A stretch of DNA of 64,000 nt from Gordonia crocea (GCF_009932435.1 NZ_BJOU01000001.1:248001-312000); one strand, 5' to 3'. Positions 40,573 through 49,634 are shown, counted from the first letter of the stretch. Translations and numbers: made by a program. Notes: a model not told the origin generated them from the sequence alone.

Positions 40573-40658
40573 GGGCGAGTGGCGGAATGGCAGACGCGCT
40601 GGCTTCAGGTGCCAGTGTCCTTCGGGACGTGGGGGTTCAAGTCCCCCTTCGCCCACCA
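40573..40658 (+). tRNA. tRNA-Leu (anticodon CAG)
   Basis: 86-base class II tRNA with a long variable arm (TGTCCTTCGGGACG). The anticodon stem is CTGGC/GCCAG with loop TTCAGGT, and CCA is encoded. It is the positional equivalent of leuT next to fhaA in M. tuberculosis. Confidence 0.96.
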
Positions 40659-40660
40659 GG

Positions 40661-40691
40661 AAACCCCTACCGACTCAGGTAGGGGTTTTTT
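40661..40691 (+). terminator. Rho-independent terminator of tRNA-Leu
   Basis: A perfect 11-base-pair stem AAACCCCTACC/GGTAGGGGTTT around GACTCA is followed by a T run. Its right arm lies inside the 3' end of the opposite-strand MpaB-like gene. Confidence 0.9.
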
Positions 40692-41631
40692 CGTATCCGT
40701 GGGTAGGGGTGGGAAAGCCGGTCTGCGGCCCGGGCGCATCGGCGACTCCCGCCGCCGTCCTTGATCGGCACCGTCGAGACTCGGATGGCGCCGAGCGCCC
40801 GGTCTCCGAGGAGGGCGCGCGCAACCGGAAATCGGCGACCGCGAGCCGGTAGGAGAGCCGCATGAGGTGGCCGGCACCGAGGCGGTCGGCCGCGCGGTAG
40901 ACGCGCACCGTCCGGTCGAAGCGGTGTTGATCGCGCGCCGACCAGTCCCACCCCATCATCGTGCGGAATTCCGTCGGCAGGTTGCCTCGGGTCATGAAGC
41001 GAAGGCGGCTGCCGCCGAGGGCCGCGAGCGGGCGGGCCGCCGGACCCCACGCCTCGGTGATGACCTCGGCGCTGGCCAACGACTCGAAGTCGCGGCGGAT
41101 GGGTTCGTCGATCGCCAGCAGGGGCAGGGTGTGGTGCCAGTAGTCCTCGAACTCGGCCCAACTGCGCGGCCATGCGGATTCGCGGACGTTCAGGGTGGTG
41201 GCAAGCGTCGACGCCGATCTCGTCAGCGCGTCGAGGTTGTCGGCCGGGAGTTCGCCGTAGAGCGCCGTGTACTGGTCGAGGTAGTAGCGGAAGAGACACG
41301 CGGCAACCCACTTCTGCAGGTCGGGGCTGTTGCCGCTGTACTTCACGGGACTGCCTGGGCCGGAGACGACGGCCCGGTGGACATCGCGGACCTCGCTGCG
41401 CATCCGTGCCCGGTCGGCATTGCTCCCGCACAGGGCGACGGCAAGGTACTGGCCCGTCGTCCGAGACCGCTTGACGGGGTGGCGCCGAGGGCTGCCGGAG
41501 ACCACCCGCGATTCGTGCACGCCGTAGCCAACGGCGGGCAGGGACAACTGCATGATGATGTTCGCGACGCCGTTCGTCATGCCGAAAGCGGTGATCAGGC
41601 CGGGCAGCGTCGTCGGGTGTCGAGATGGCAT
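40675..41631 (-). CDS. Oxygenase MpaB family protein (DUF2236)
   Basis: About 318 residues, mainly helical. The pattern VHRAVVSGPGSPVKYSGNSPDLQKWVAACLFRYYLDQYTALYGELPADN, with its conserved LQKWV, is typical of MpaB_C/DUF2236 proteins, some of which are heme oxygenases such as latex-clearing protein. The substrate is unknown. The ATG at 41631 follows GGAGG. The C-terminal 30 residues are Arg/Ser/Pro-rich and the stop lies inside the tRNA-Leu terminator, so the native end may have been displaced. Confidence 0.75.
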   Translation of the reverse strand: MPSRHPTTLPGLITAFGMTNGVANIIMQLSLPAVGYGVHESRVVSGSPRRHPVKRSRTTGQYLAVALCGSNADRARMRSEVRDVHRAVVSGPGSPVKYSGNSPDLQKWVAACLFRYYLDQYTALYGELPADNLDALTRSASTLATTLNVRESAWPRSWAEFEDYWHHTLPLLAIDEPIRRDFESLASAEVITEAWGPAARPLAALGGSRLRFMTRGNLPTEFRTMMGWDWSARDQHRFDRTVRVYRAADRLGAGHLMRLSYRLAVADFRLRAPSSETGRSAPSESRRCRSRTAAGVADAPGPQTGFPTPTHGYEKTPT

Positions 41632-42030
41632 GGGGCCTCCCAGGCGTGAATTGAAAACCATCGTTATCACAAAACGGTAGGCCGACCTCCGGGTCGGGTC
41701 AACGACCTGCCGAGATCCCGCTTTGGCGATTCGTCCGCCCGCAGCGGCGGCCGCGTGATGCCGGCTGCTGCGGTCGGGGGAGATGCCCGCGGCTGTTTGT
41801 GCGCGGCGGCGATAGATGCTGAGTATTGGACAAATGGTCAGCCCAACGGGCCGGGGGTAGGAAAGCGGGCAGTCGCGTCTCGGCGCAGGCCCGAACCACG
41901 AGTGCAGTCGACCATTAGTGTGGTAGGGCCAAATATCCGAAACGGGACTATCCGCCGCGTCGATAGGTCGGCGGCCACAGGCTGCCAGGTGAATGAGGAA
42001 TGATCACTAGAAAACGGAAGCTAGGTGCCG
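41632..42030. other. 399-bp gene-free region between divergent MpaB-like and GntR genes
   Basis: A palindrome CCGACC-TCCG-GGTCGG at 41682-41697 lies about 50 bases upstream of the MpaB-like start. A small open frame (41755-42003) lacks a ribosome site and family features. The rest shows AT-rich patches near 41820-41840 and 41930-41950 but no clear promoter. Confidence 0.4.
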
Positions 42031-42801
42031 ATGACCGACTCAACTCCCTCCGGTGCCGTCGAGCGGCACCCGGTCCGACTGCAGCCCATGTCGGTGCCCA
42101 AGGCGTCCGACGTCCTCGCCAACGATTTGCGCGAACGGATCTTGCGGGGCGACTTCCCGTCGGGCACCGCGTTGCCCCCCGAGCGCGAGTTGGTCAACCA
42201 GACCAAGATGAGCCGCACCACGGTGCGCGAGGCGCTGCGGATCCTGGAGGTGCAGGGGCTCGTCGTCATCAAGACCGGCCGATCCGGCGGGGCTTTCGTC
42301 CAGCTACCCGGCGCCGAGTCGGTGTCGGCCTCGGTCAGCCTGCTCATCCGCGGCCAGCAGTTGCGCCTGACGGCGCTGTTGGAGATGTGCGAGGCGATCG
42401 AGCCGGCCTGCGCCGGGCTCGCCGCGAAGTACCGCGACGACGACGACCTCGCCGCCCTCGACGCCGCGAACGCGAAAGTCGCTGATGACCGGAGTTCGCT
42501 CCATGAGTTCTTGAAGGCCAACGTGGACTGGCACCTCGCCGTCGCCGCCGCCAGCCACAACGAACTGTTGACCGGCTTCATGTCGGCGCTGTCGGAGGCG
42601 ACCTACAGCTCCACCGAGAGCGCGGCCTTCGTCGACGACGAGGTGCGCACGACCATCTATCGGGCGTACAAGAACATCACCGACGCCATCTGGGCAGGAG
42701 ATTCTGCCGCCGCGACCCGTCGGATGACCAAGGGCGTCCACGGCTTCGCCAAGGCGGTCGCCCGGGTGGAGGAGCGGACTGAGATCGTCATCGGCGACTG
42801 A
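42031..42801 (+). CDS. GntR family regulator, FCD (FadR) subfamily
   Basis: 256 residues. The N-terminal winged helix (about 22-92) contains LRGDFPSGTALPPERELVNQTKMSRTTVREALRILEVQGLV, a classical GntR signature. The C-terminal helical FCD domain (about 110-245) has the metal-binding Asp/His pattern around VDWHLAVAAASHN. It probably controls the divergent MpaB-like gene or a metabolite pathway; the ligand is unknown. The ATG at 42031 is preferred; GTG 42025 is close by. Confidence 0.9.
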   Translation: MTDSTPSGAVERHPVRLQPMSVPKASDVLANDLRERILRGDFPSGTALPPERELVNQTKMSRTTVREALRILEVQGLVVIKTGRSGGAFVQLPGAESVSASVSLLIRGQQLRLTALLEMCEAIEPACAGLAAKYRDDDDLAALDAANAKVADDRSSLHEFLKANVDWHLAVAAASHNELLTGFMSALSEATYSSTESAAFVDDEVRTTIYRAYKNITDAIWAGDSAAATRRMTKGVHGFAKAVARVEERTEIVIGD

Positions 42802-42819
42802 GCCCGCAAGCGCTGCCGG

Positions 42820-43083
42820 CTACTTCCCCAGGTGGATCAACGGGCTGGCGAGGATGGGGTCGGTGGTGGAGCGGGTCTGTTCGTTGATAGCCCCGTACGG
42901 CGGGCGTTCGGGGACTTCGTCCCACTCGATGACAAACTTCTCTGGATTGGCCAGGTCGACAATCACGGGCACGCGCTGTCTGCTTCGAGGGCAGCCCAAC
43001 GCCATGTACCAGAGCGAATCCGGCGCCGAGTCGGGTTGCGGGCAGGCCTCGACCAGAAACGAACCCGTCACGGGCGTCGTCAT
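42820..43083 (-). CDS. Small hypothetical protein
   Basis: 87 residues with no family I recognise. It is mixed in character, with an isolated Cys near each end of the first 30 residues and a central VPVIVDLANPEKFVIEWDEVPE strand segment. No signal or membrane helix is seen. The ribosome site is weak. Codon use looks like that of its neighbours, and this frame is more protein-like than overlapping ones. Confidence 0.45.
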   Translation of the reverse strand: MTTPVTGSFLVEACPQPDSAPDSLWYMALGCPRSRQRVPVIVDLANPEKFVIEWDEVPERPPYGAINEQTRSTTDPILASPLIHLGK

Positions 43084-43275
43084 GCGCTTGACCCGCCACT
43101 AGCGGACAAGGTGGTGCAATCTCATGGTGATGGGATCTGACCTTTTCCTCGGTGAGCACCATTGTCACACCCGTCCAACCGCCACATCCGTTTGACGTGG
43201 CTGCCGACAGGGGATCACAGGGGGAGTCGGAAATCGGTGAGACGATGGGCGCAACGGACTGGGGGAGTGGTTGCT

Positions 43276-43458
43276 GTGGACAGCCGGACGATGAGCCTGG
43301 CCTCGTTCGACGGCGGGGATCCCGACCTGTACCTCGCCGTGGTGTTCATCGAACAGCGCGAGCCGGGGCAGGGGTTCCCGCCGCTGTCGCCCGACGAGGT
43401 GGTCCTGGCCGAGTACCCGCTCCCGGCCGCCCGTCCCCCCTGGCTTCCGCCGCGTTAG
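43276..43458 (+). CDS. Small hypothetical protein
   Basis: 60 residues from the GTG at 43276, which follows GGGGGAG by 8 bases. The protein is acidic then Pro-rich (FPPLSPDEVV, ending RPPWLPPR), with no known domain. It precedes the YCII gene by 33 bases. Confidence 0.4.
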   Translation: MDSRTMSLASFDGGDPDLYLAVVFIEQREPGQGFPPLSPDEVVLAEYPLPAARPPWLPPR

Positions 43459-43491
43459 ACGGGCTTGCCCGGACGGGGGCATGATGGAGAC

Positions 43492-43776
43492 ATGCCGAAT
43501 TTCGCCGTCGAATACACCTACGCCCCTGACGAGGCGGCCCTGCGCGACGAGCACCGGCCGGCCCACCGGCAGTGGCTCGGCGAGGGCTATGAGAGCGGTG
43601 TCATCCGGCTGGTCGGCCCGTACACCGACGGCAGCGGTGCGCTGTTGATCGTTTCTGCCGAATCCAGCGAGGCGGTCGGGCGGATCCTCGCCGAGGATCC
43701 GTTCGCCAGGGCCGGGGCCATCGCCGGGGCCCGGTTCACCGAGTGGCTCAACGTGTTCGGCCCCTTCGGCGAATAG
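43492..43776 (+). CDS. YCII-related protein
   Basis: 94 residues, alpha+beta ferredoxin-like YCII fold: an N-terminal strand (FAVEYTY), RDEHRPAHRQWL containing the conserved His/Asp pair, then GPYTDGSGALLIVSAESSEAV and DPFARAGA. Members are small putative enzymes or chaperone-like proteins of unsettled role. The ATG at 43492 follows ATGGAGA. It converges with the SDR gene, 9 bases away. Confidence 0.85.
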   Translation: MPNFAVEYTYAPDEAALRDEHRPAHRQWLGEGYESGVIRLVGPYTDGSGALLIVSAESSEAVGRILAEDPFARAGAIAGARFTEWLNVFGPFGE

Positions 43777-43785
43777 TCGGCGCGG

Positions 43786-44628
43786 CTACTCGTCGCGATC
43801 GCGCCGCAGCGCCTGCTCCTCGTAGCCGGCACGGGCGTTCGACTGCTTGACGGCGGCGACCTGGTCGGGGACGGTGCGCCGCAGGACCGCGTCGCGGATG
43901 CGCTGGGGTAACAGTCCCGTCAGCGCGACGAGCGGTCCGATATATCCCGGAACCGTGACGGCGAACCGCGGCCGCCCGATCACGCCCACCACGGCATCGG
44001 CCACCTCGTCGGGGGAGAGCATCGAGGCGGCACCGGTGTCGGTGCCGGCGGCGAGCTGCGTGTCGACGACTCCGGGCAGGATCGCCGAGATCGTCACGCC
44101 GGTGCCGCGCAGTTCCTCTCGCACCGCCGTCAGGTAGCCGAGGACGCCGTGCTTGGTGGCGGCGTAGGTCGCTTCTCCGGGCGGGGCCAGTTTCGACGCC
44201 GCCGACGCGACGGTGACGATCTGCCCGCGTCCGCGCCGTCGCATCGCCGGCGCGGCCAGGCGCACCCCCCGGATCACGCCCAGGAGGTTGACCGCGACCA
44301 TTGCCTCCGACGACGACGGCGGCTCCGCGTCGAAGGCGCCCACCCACATCACCCCGGCATTGTTGACCAGGACGTCGATCGGGCCCAGGTCGGTCTCAAC
44401 GGCGGACAGAAATGCGGCGAAGGACTCTTCGTCGGTGACGTCGAGGGAATAGCCGCGGGCACGTCCGCCGAGTTCTGCCGCGGTCTGTACCGCCGCCTCG
44501 CGATCCCGGTCACCCAGGGCGACGACCCCGCCCTGCGCCGCCGCGCGAGCGGCGATTGCGGCGCCGATTCCGCGGCCACCGCCGGTGATGGCGATGACCG
44601 ATCCGGCTACGCGTTGCTGCTTCACCAC
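43786..44628 (-). CDS. Short-chain dehydrogenase/reductase
   Basis: About 280 residues. Classical SDR motifs are the cofactor loop TGGGRGIG, NNAG, the catalytic Ser (ASAAS), and YAATK with the Tyr-x-x-x-Lys pair. The C-terminal extension (GYIGPLVALTGLLPQRIRDAV) resembles SDRs of the mycobacterial membrane-associated type. The substrate is unknown. Adjacent GTG codons at 44628 and 44625 are equally possible starts. Confidence 0.88.
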   Translation of the reverse strand: MVKQQRVAGSVIAITGGGRGIGAAIAARAAAQGGVVALGDRDREAAVQTAAELGGRARGYSLDVTDEESFAAFLSAVETDLGPIDVLVNNAGVMWVGAFDAEPPSSSEAMVAVNLLGVIRGVRLAAPAMRRRGRGQIVTVASAASKLAPPGEATYAATKHGVLGYLTAVREELRGTGVTISAILPGVVDTQLAAGTDTGAASMLSPDEVADAVVGVIGRPRFAVTVPGYIGPLVALTGLLPQRIRDAVLRRTVPDQVAAVKQSNARAGYEEQALRRDRDE

Positions 44629-44732
44629 CCCAGCTTGGCAGACCGGACGGGCCCGACGTGGCCGACCCCACGCCACGCGGGAAGTCGCCGCTACGGACCG
44701 TCATGGCGCCGAGAACTTGACATACTCGACGA

Positions 44733-45461
44733 ATGGTCGCCCCCGTCACCCTCGCCGCCCGCGTCGCCGTCGTGCTCACGCTGGCCGCCGGGGCCCTCAG
44801 CGCGTGTGGCATCGACGGCAATCCGTCGGGAACTTCGGTGGCCACGATCGGCGAGTCCGTGCCACCCTCGGAGGGGTTCACCGCCGTCACCGAGCCGCGG
44901 ACCGGACACCTCGACGACGGGACGAGCTGGACGGTGATGCTGCCCCAGGTCCGTGGCGGCGATCCGCACGTCCGCACGGCCTTCAACAACGAGGCCGACG
45001 CGATCCTCACCCGGCTGACCGGACAACCGAGCGGGAACGGGCAAACCATCGGGGACGGGAGCATCGGGACGGCCGAGCGAAGTCGGACCATCGTCGGCGA
45101 CCGCACCCTGTCCGGCGTGGTCATCGTGCTGGGAAATGCCAAGGGCGCCGCCTATCCGAGCCTCAGGGTGGCGACGGTGGTCCTCGACAATCAGACCGGC
45201 ACGGTGATCGACGACCCGTTCACCGACCGCAGCGAGGCGACGAAGCTCCTGGCCAGCCGCGCCGCCGCCCACGACCCGACCGGTCGGCTACGCGACGGAG
45301 CGACCTACTCGAGCTTCACCGCCTGGGTACCCCTGCCGGAAGGATTCCACATGTATGTCGAAGTACCGCACGTGCTGGGCGACTACGTGCAGGTGACCCT
45401 GCCCTGGAACGAGGTCACCGGCCTGCTCAAGCCGGATGCCGCACAACTGTTGGTCGGCTGA
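44733..45461 (+). CDS. Lipoprotein with RsiV/DUF3298-like domain
   Basis: 242 residues. The signal peptide ends in the lipobox LSAC with Cys25. The mature protein contains FNNEADAIL, a central beta region and FTAWVPLPEGFHMYVEVPHVLGDYVQVTLPW, resembling the extracytoplasmic DUF3298 domain. It is membrane-anchored on the outer face; the role is unknown. It is followed immediately by DUF2157 and GDYXXLXY genes. Confidence 0.78.
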   Translation: MVAPVTLAARVAVVLTLAAGALSACGIDGNPSGTSVATIGESVPPSEGFTAVTEPRTGHLDDGTSWTVMLPQVRGGDPHVRTAFNNEADAILTRLTGQPSGNGQTIGDGSIGTAERSRTIVGDRTLSGVVIVLGNAKGAAYPSLRVATVVLDNQTGTVIDDPFTDRSEATKLLASRAAAHDPTGRLRDGATYSSFTAWVPLPEGFHMYVEVPHVLGDYVQVTLPWNEVTGLLKPDAAQLLVG

Positions 45462-45462
45462 C

Positions 45463-46560
45463 TTGGACTATCGCGATCGCGTCGCCGCCGACCTCGACCG
45501 CTGGATCGCCGACGGCCTCGTCGCCCCGGGCAACCGGGAAGCGATCCTGGGGTCCCTGCCGTCGCGGCGCCGCCTCGACGCGGTGACCGCGCTGATCTGG
45601 GTGGCCGGCGTGCTGCTCGGGCTCGCCGTGATCGCCTTCATCGCGGCCAACTGGGACGGGATCCCACGGCTGGTCCGCTTCGGCCTGCTGATCGGCGGCT
45701 TCCTCGCCGCCGCCGTCGCCGCGGCCGTCGCGAGCCGGCGAGGACGGGTCGTCGTCTCCGACGTGCTGCTCACCGTCGCAGCGCTGGTCTTTGCCGCCGC
45801 CATCGGCCTGACGGGGCAGATCTTCGACCTCACCGGCGATCCGCCGGCCGTGCCCTACGGCGCCGGGGCCGCGGCGATCGCCCTCGGCCTGGTCGGGGCT
45901 TCGCGCGGGTCGTTGGCCGTCGGGGTTGCCGCGGTCCTGATCGGCGACTCCATGGTCGGGACCGGGTCCTGGCCGCTGCCGGTCTCGATCATCGTCGCTC
46001 CGCTGGCGCTGGTGGTGGCCCTGCGGTGGCGCTCGGCGGTCGTGGCCCACGTCGCCTCGATCGCCACCCTCGGCGCCCTGTTCTGGTTGACCCTGCGCCA
46101 CGACATCGGCGGCTGGGCGCTGATCGGCCTGGCCGTGGCCGTCGCCGCGGCGGCCGCCGTGGTGGAGGTGGTCGGCCGCCGGGTCGGCGAATCCACGATT
46201 CCCGCGGCCCTGGCACGGATCCCGGTGTCCTGGTTCGTCTTCGGCGCACTGGCCTTCTTCGTCGCCGGCGGCTACACCGACGTCTTCGACGACAACACGG
46301 TGTTGGGCCTGTGCCACCGCGTCGCGTGGATCGCGATCTCGGCCGGGCTCATCGCCTACGGGCGGTTCGACCGCCAGCCGGTGCTCACCGCCCTCGGCGT
46401 GGTCAGCCTCATCGTCGCCTGCTGTGCCCTGCTGCACGACCTCGGCTTGAACCTCATCGTGATCTCGCTGGTCTTCCTCGGCTGCTCGCTGGTGGCGTTG
46501 GTGGCCGGGTTGGTGTTGCGCCGAGACCGAAGCGCTCCGACGAGCGGAGGTGTGCGATGA
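45463..46560 (+). CDS. DUF2157 multipass membrane protein
   Basis: About 365 residues. A short cytoplasmic N-terminal domain (DLDRWIADGLVAPGNREAILGSL, the DUF2157 signature) is followed by ten to twelve hydrophobic helices. Function is unknown. The start is uncertain: the TTG at 45463 sits just after the lipoprotein stop, and an ATG at 45436 would overlap it. It overlaps the next gene by 4 bases (ATGA), and the two families are a recurring pair. Confidence 0.82.
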   Translation: MDYRDRVAADLDRWIADGLVAPGNREAILGSLPSRRRLDAVTALIWVAGVLLGLAVIAFIAANWDGIPRLVRFGLLIGGFLAAAVAAAVASRRGRVVVSDVLLTVAALVFAAAIGLTGQIFDLTGDPPAVPYGAGAAAIALGLVGASRGSLAVGVAAVLIGDSMVGTGSWPLPVSIIVAPLALVVALRWRSAVVAHVASIATLGALFWLTLRHDIGGWALIGLAVAVAAAAAVVEVVGRRVGESTIPAALARIPVSWFVFGALAFFVAGGYTDVFDDNTVLGLCHRVAWIAISAGLIAYGRFDRQPVLTALGVVSLIVACCALLHDLGLNLIVISLVFLGCSLVALVAGLVLRRDRSAPTSGGVR

Positions 46561-47102
46561 CGGCGCCTGCCGCGGATCGGCGGTCGATCCGTCCACTGTT
46601 GATCGTCGGGGTGGCGGTCCTCTGCGTCGCCGTGCTGATCGGCGCGGTCGTCCGGGAGGGATACGCCCGGTCCCACGGCACCGAGGTGACGCTGTCGATG
46701 CGCGGCGTCGACCCCCGCGACGTGGTCCGCGGACACTACGTCCGCATCCACCTCGTCGAGGACCTGCCCGGCGGCCAGGTGTGTGCACACGGTGAGGGAA
46801 AGTGGATTTCGTTGCAGCCCAAGGGGTCTCGGTGGGTACCGGTGGGTCGGTATAGAAGTCGTGAACAAGCGCAGCGCGACGGTGGCGTGGCGGTGCGCGG
46901 CACCCTCGGGTGCACCGACACCACCGTCTCGATGGATATCGGGGTGGACCGCATCTACGTCAACCAGTCCGACGCGACGACCATCGAGCGCGCGGTGATC
47001 GCGGGGCACGACGCGGGCGCGATCGTGTCCATCGGGACCGACGGGCGGGCCAGGTTGGTCGGCGTCGACGTCGACGGCCGGCGCTACGACCTCGGCTGGT
47101 GA
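46557..47102 (+). CDS. GDYXXLXY-type membrane protein
   Basis: 181 residues. One N-terminal transmembrane helix (about 13-33) precedes an extracytoplasmic domain with the family motif in degenerate form, RGHYVRIHL, in place of G-D-Y-x-x-L-x-Y. It overlaps the DUF2157 gene by 4 bases. Joint function is unknown. Confidence 0.78.
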   Translation: MTAPAADRRSIRPLLIVGVAVLCVAVLIGAVVREGYARSHGTEVTLSMRGVDPRDVVRGHYVRIHLVEDLPGGQVCAHGEGKWISLQPKGSRWVPVGRYRSREQAQRDGGVAVRGTLGCTDTTVSMDIGVDRIYVNQSDATTIERAVIAGHDAGAIVSIGTDGRARLVGVDVDGRRYDLGW

Positions 47103-47184
47103 TCATGGGCGAATCCGCCCCGGTGGCCCGGTGCGGACGAAGTATCCTGGCGCGATTGGCAATCCGAGCCTGCGGAGGGTGAGT

Positions 47185-48546
47185 GTGAGGAACCGACTGG
47201 GCCTGCTGGTGGCGGTGGCCGCGGCGAGTATGGGCATCGTCTACGGATACGACCAGTCCAACATCGGCGCCGCCATGGAGTTCGTCGGCCAGGAGTTCAC
47301 GCTCGACGACAACGGCAAGCAGTGGCTCTACACCGTCGCGGTGATCGGATCGATTATCGGCGCCCTGGTGGCCGGGCCCCTGGCCAACCGGATCGGCCGC
47401 AAGGCGTCGATGATCAGCGTCGCCATCGGCTACGGGTTGTTCGCCGTGCTGTCGGGTATCGCCCCGTCCTTCGCCGCGCTCGCCGCGGTGCGGCTGTTGC
47501 TCGGCATCACCGTCGGCGTCTCGTTGGTGGTCGTCCCGGTGTTCGTGGCCGAGTCCGCCCCGGCGCGCAGCCGCGGCGCGATGCTCGTCGCGTATCAGAT
47601 GACGACGATCATCGGCATCATCGTCGGGTACCTCGTCGGGTATTTCCTGGCCGGGGATGCCCAATGGCGGTGGATGCTGGGACTGGCATTGGTGCCGTCG
47701 CTGCTCGTGCTGCTCCTGCTGATCCGCCTGCCCGATACGCCGCGGTGGTACCTGTCGCGGGGCCGCGACGAGGAGGCGCGGGCGGCGCTGCGGGCCATCG
47801 ACCCCGACGCCGACGTGGCCGAACAGCTCGACGAGATGCGCGCCGCGCTTGCCGCCGAGTCCGGCGGGCACCTGCGGGAGATGCTGCGCGCGCCGTGGGC
47901 GCGGGCGACGGCCTTCGTCCTCGGTCTGGGCTTCTTCATCCAGATCACCGGCATCAACGCCGTCGTCGTCTACAGCCCGCGACTGTTCGAGGAGATGGGC
48001 TACACCGATCACTTCGGCACACTGCTGCTGCCGGCGGTGGTGCAGGTGTACGGGCTGCTCGCGGTCATCATCGCGTTGCGCTACGTGGACCGGATCGGGC
48101 GCCGGCCGATCCTGTTGGGCGGCATCTTCGCGATGATCGTGGCCACGGTCATCCTCATCGTCGTCTACGGCCCGCTCGGCGGCGAGGGGACCACCGCCAA
48201 CCTGTGGGGCTTCACCGGACTGGTCGTGTTCACCATGGGCTTCTCCTTCGGGTTCGGCGCCCTGGTGTGGGTGTACGCGGGGGAGAGCTTCCCGGCCCGG
48301 CTGCGGTCGTACGGGTCTTCGGCGATGCTGACCTCCGACCTGGTCGCCAACGCGATCGTCGCGCAGTTCACGCTCACGCTGATCAACAGCAGCCTCGGCG
48401 GGGCGGGCACCTTCGCGATCTTCGGCGGCTTTGCGGTGATGGCCTTCCTGTTCGTGCTGCGCCTGGCGCCGGAGACCAAGGGTCGCACCCTCGAAGACAT
48501 CCAGCAGTACTGGACCGACGGCGGAACCTGGGCGCGGCGGTCGTGA
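47185..48546 (+). CDS. MFS sugar porter family transporter
   Basis: 453 residues with twelve predicted helices. Sugar-porter marks are GYDQSNIGAA in TM1, NRIGRKAS and DRIGRRP loops, PDTPRWYLSRGR before the central loop, ITGINAVVVYSPRLFE in TM7, and the C-terminal PETKGRTLEDIQ. It imports a sugar or related solute with protons. The GTG at 47185 follows GGAGG. Its stop overlaps the nagA start (GTGA), suggesting uptake of an amino sugar. Confidence 0.93.
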   Translation: MRNRLGLLVAVAAASMGIVYGYDQSNIGAAMEFVGQEFTLDDNGKQWLYTVAVIGSIIGALVAGPLANRIGRKASMISVAIGYGLFAVLSGIAPSFAALAAVRLLLGITVGVSLVVVPVFVAESAPARSRGAMLVAYQMTTIIGIIVGYLVGYFLAGDAQWRWMLGLALVPSLLVLLLLIRLPDTPRWYLSRGRDEEARAALRAIDPDADVAEQLDEMRAALAAESGGHLREMLRAPWARATAFVLGLGFFIQITGINAVVVYSPRLFEEMGYTDHFGTLLLPAVVQVYGLLAVIIALRYVDRIGRRPILLGGIFAMIVATVILIVVYGPLGGEGTTANLWGFTGLVVFTMGFSFGFGALVWVYAGESFPARLRSYGSSAMLTSDLVANAIVAQFTLTLINSSLGGAGTFAIFGGFAVMAFLFVLRLAPETKGRTLEDIQQYWTDGGTWARRS

Positions 48547-49634
48547 CCGGCGGGCGGCTCGTCGCGGCGCAGCGCCTCCTCGTCGAGGACGAGGTGCTCG
48601 CGCCGGGATGGCTGCGGATCGCGGACGCGACGGTGGTCGGGCTGGGGGCCGGAGAGCCGCCGGGGCCGGCCACGACGACGATCGACGGGACGGTGGTACC
48701 GGGCTTCGTCGACCTGCACTGCCACGGCGGCGGGGGACACGAGTTCACCGATCCCGACGTGGCGCATGTGCGCGCCGCGCTGGCCTTCCACGCCGCGCGC
48801 GGTAACGCCGCGACCATGCTCAGCCTGGTCACCGCCCCCGCCGACGAGTTGCTCGCGCAGGTCCGCCGGCTGGCGCCGCTGGTCCGCGCCGGCGAGGCGC
48901 CGGGGATTCATCTGGAGGGGCCCTGGTTGGCCCGATCCCGTTGCGGCGCACAGGATCCCCGCTACCTGCGCCCGCCGGACCCGGCGGAGATCGACGCGCT
49001 GCTCGAGGCCGGCGAGGGCACCGTCGCGATGGTGACGATCGCACCGGAGCTCGACGGCGCGCTGGACGCGATCGACCGGTTGACCGCCGCCGGGGTGGTG
49101 GTGGCGATCGGCCACACCGACGCCGATTACGCGCAGACCCGCGCGGCGATCGACCGGGGTGCCACGGTGGCGACGCACCTGTTCAACGGCATGCGACCGC
49201 TGCACCACCGCGATCCCGGCCCGGTGCTCGCCCTGCTCGACGACGAGCGGGTCGTCGTCGAGCTGATTGGCGACGGCGTGCACCTCGATCCCCGGCTGGT
49301 GTCCTCGATCGTGTCGGCCGTCGGCGCGGCGCGGGCGGCCCTGGTCTCCGATGCGATGGCGGCGGCGGGGATGCCCGACGGCTCGTACCGGCTCGGTTCG
49401 TTGGCGGTGACCGTCGGCGACGGGGTGGCGCGGCTGCGCGACGGCGGTGCGATCGCGGGTGGGACGGGCACGATGGCCGACCTCGTCGAGCGGTATCTGG
49501 TGGGGTCGCCGGCCGGTGATGCGGCGTTGCGCGACGTCGTCGCACTGTCCTCGGGCACACCCGCCGGGGTCCTGGGACGGGCCGATCTGGGACGGCTGAC
49601 GGTGGGTTCCGCAGGCGCCTACGCGGTGCTCTGA
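48543..49634 (+). CDS. nagA: N-acetylglucosamine-6-phosphate deacetylase
   Basis: 363-residue amidohydrolase. Metal and substrate motifs in order are DLHCHGGGGHEF, HLEGPWL, GHTDADYAQTRAAIDRG, HLFNGMRPLHHR and SDAM with the catalytic Asp. It converts GlcNAc-6-P to GlcN-6-P in the cytosol. The GTG at 48543 overlaps the transporter stop by 4 bases; the pair looks like an amino-sugar uptake and salvage unit. Confidence 0.93.
   Translation: MTGGRLVAAQRLLVEDEVLAPGWLRIADATVVGLGAGEPPGPATTTIDGTVVPGFVDLHCHGGGGHEFTDPDVAHVRAALAFHAARGNAATMLSLVTAPADELLAQVRRLAPLVRAGEAPGIHLEGPWLARSRCGAQDPRYLRPPDPAEIDALLEAGEGTVAMVTIAPELDGALDAIDRLTAAGVVVAIGHTDADYAQTRAAIDRGATVATHLFNGMRPLHHRDPGPVLALLDDERVVVELIGDGVHLDPRLVSSIVSAVGAARAALVSDAMAAAGMPDGSYRLGSLAVTVGDGVARLRDGGAIAGGTGTMADLVERYLVGSPAGDAALRDVVALSSGTPAGVLGRADLGRLTVGSAGAYAVL

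Noticed and set aside
41755-42003. Small plus-strand frame before the GntR gene
   Set aside because: No ribosome site, low-complexity translation, no recognisable domain, and placement in a likely regulatory region.
42832-43140. Plus-strand frame opposite the 87-residue hypothetical
   Set aside because: The translation is Arg/Gly-rich and typical of the reverse strand of a GC-rich gene; the minus-strand frame is more protein-like.
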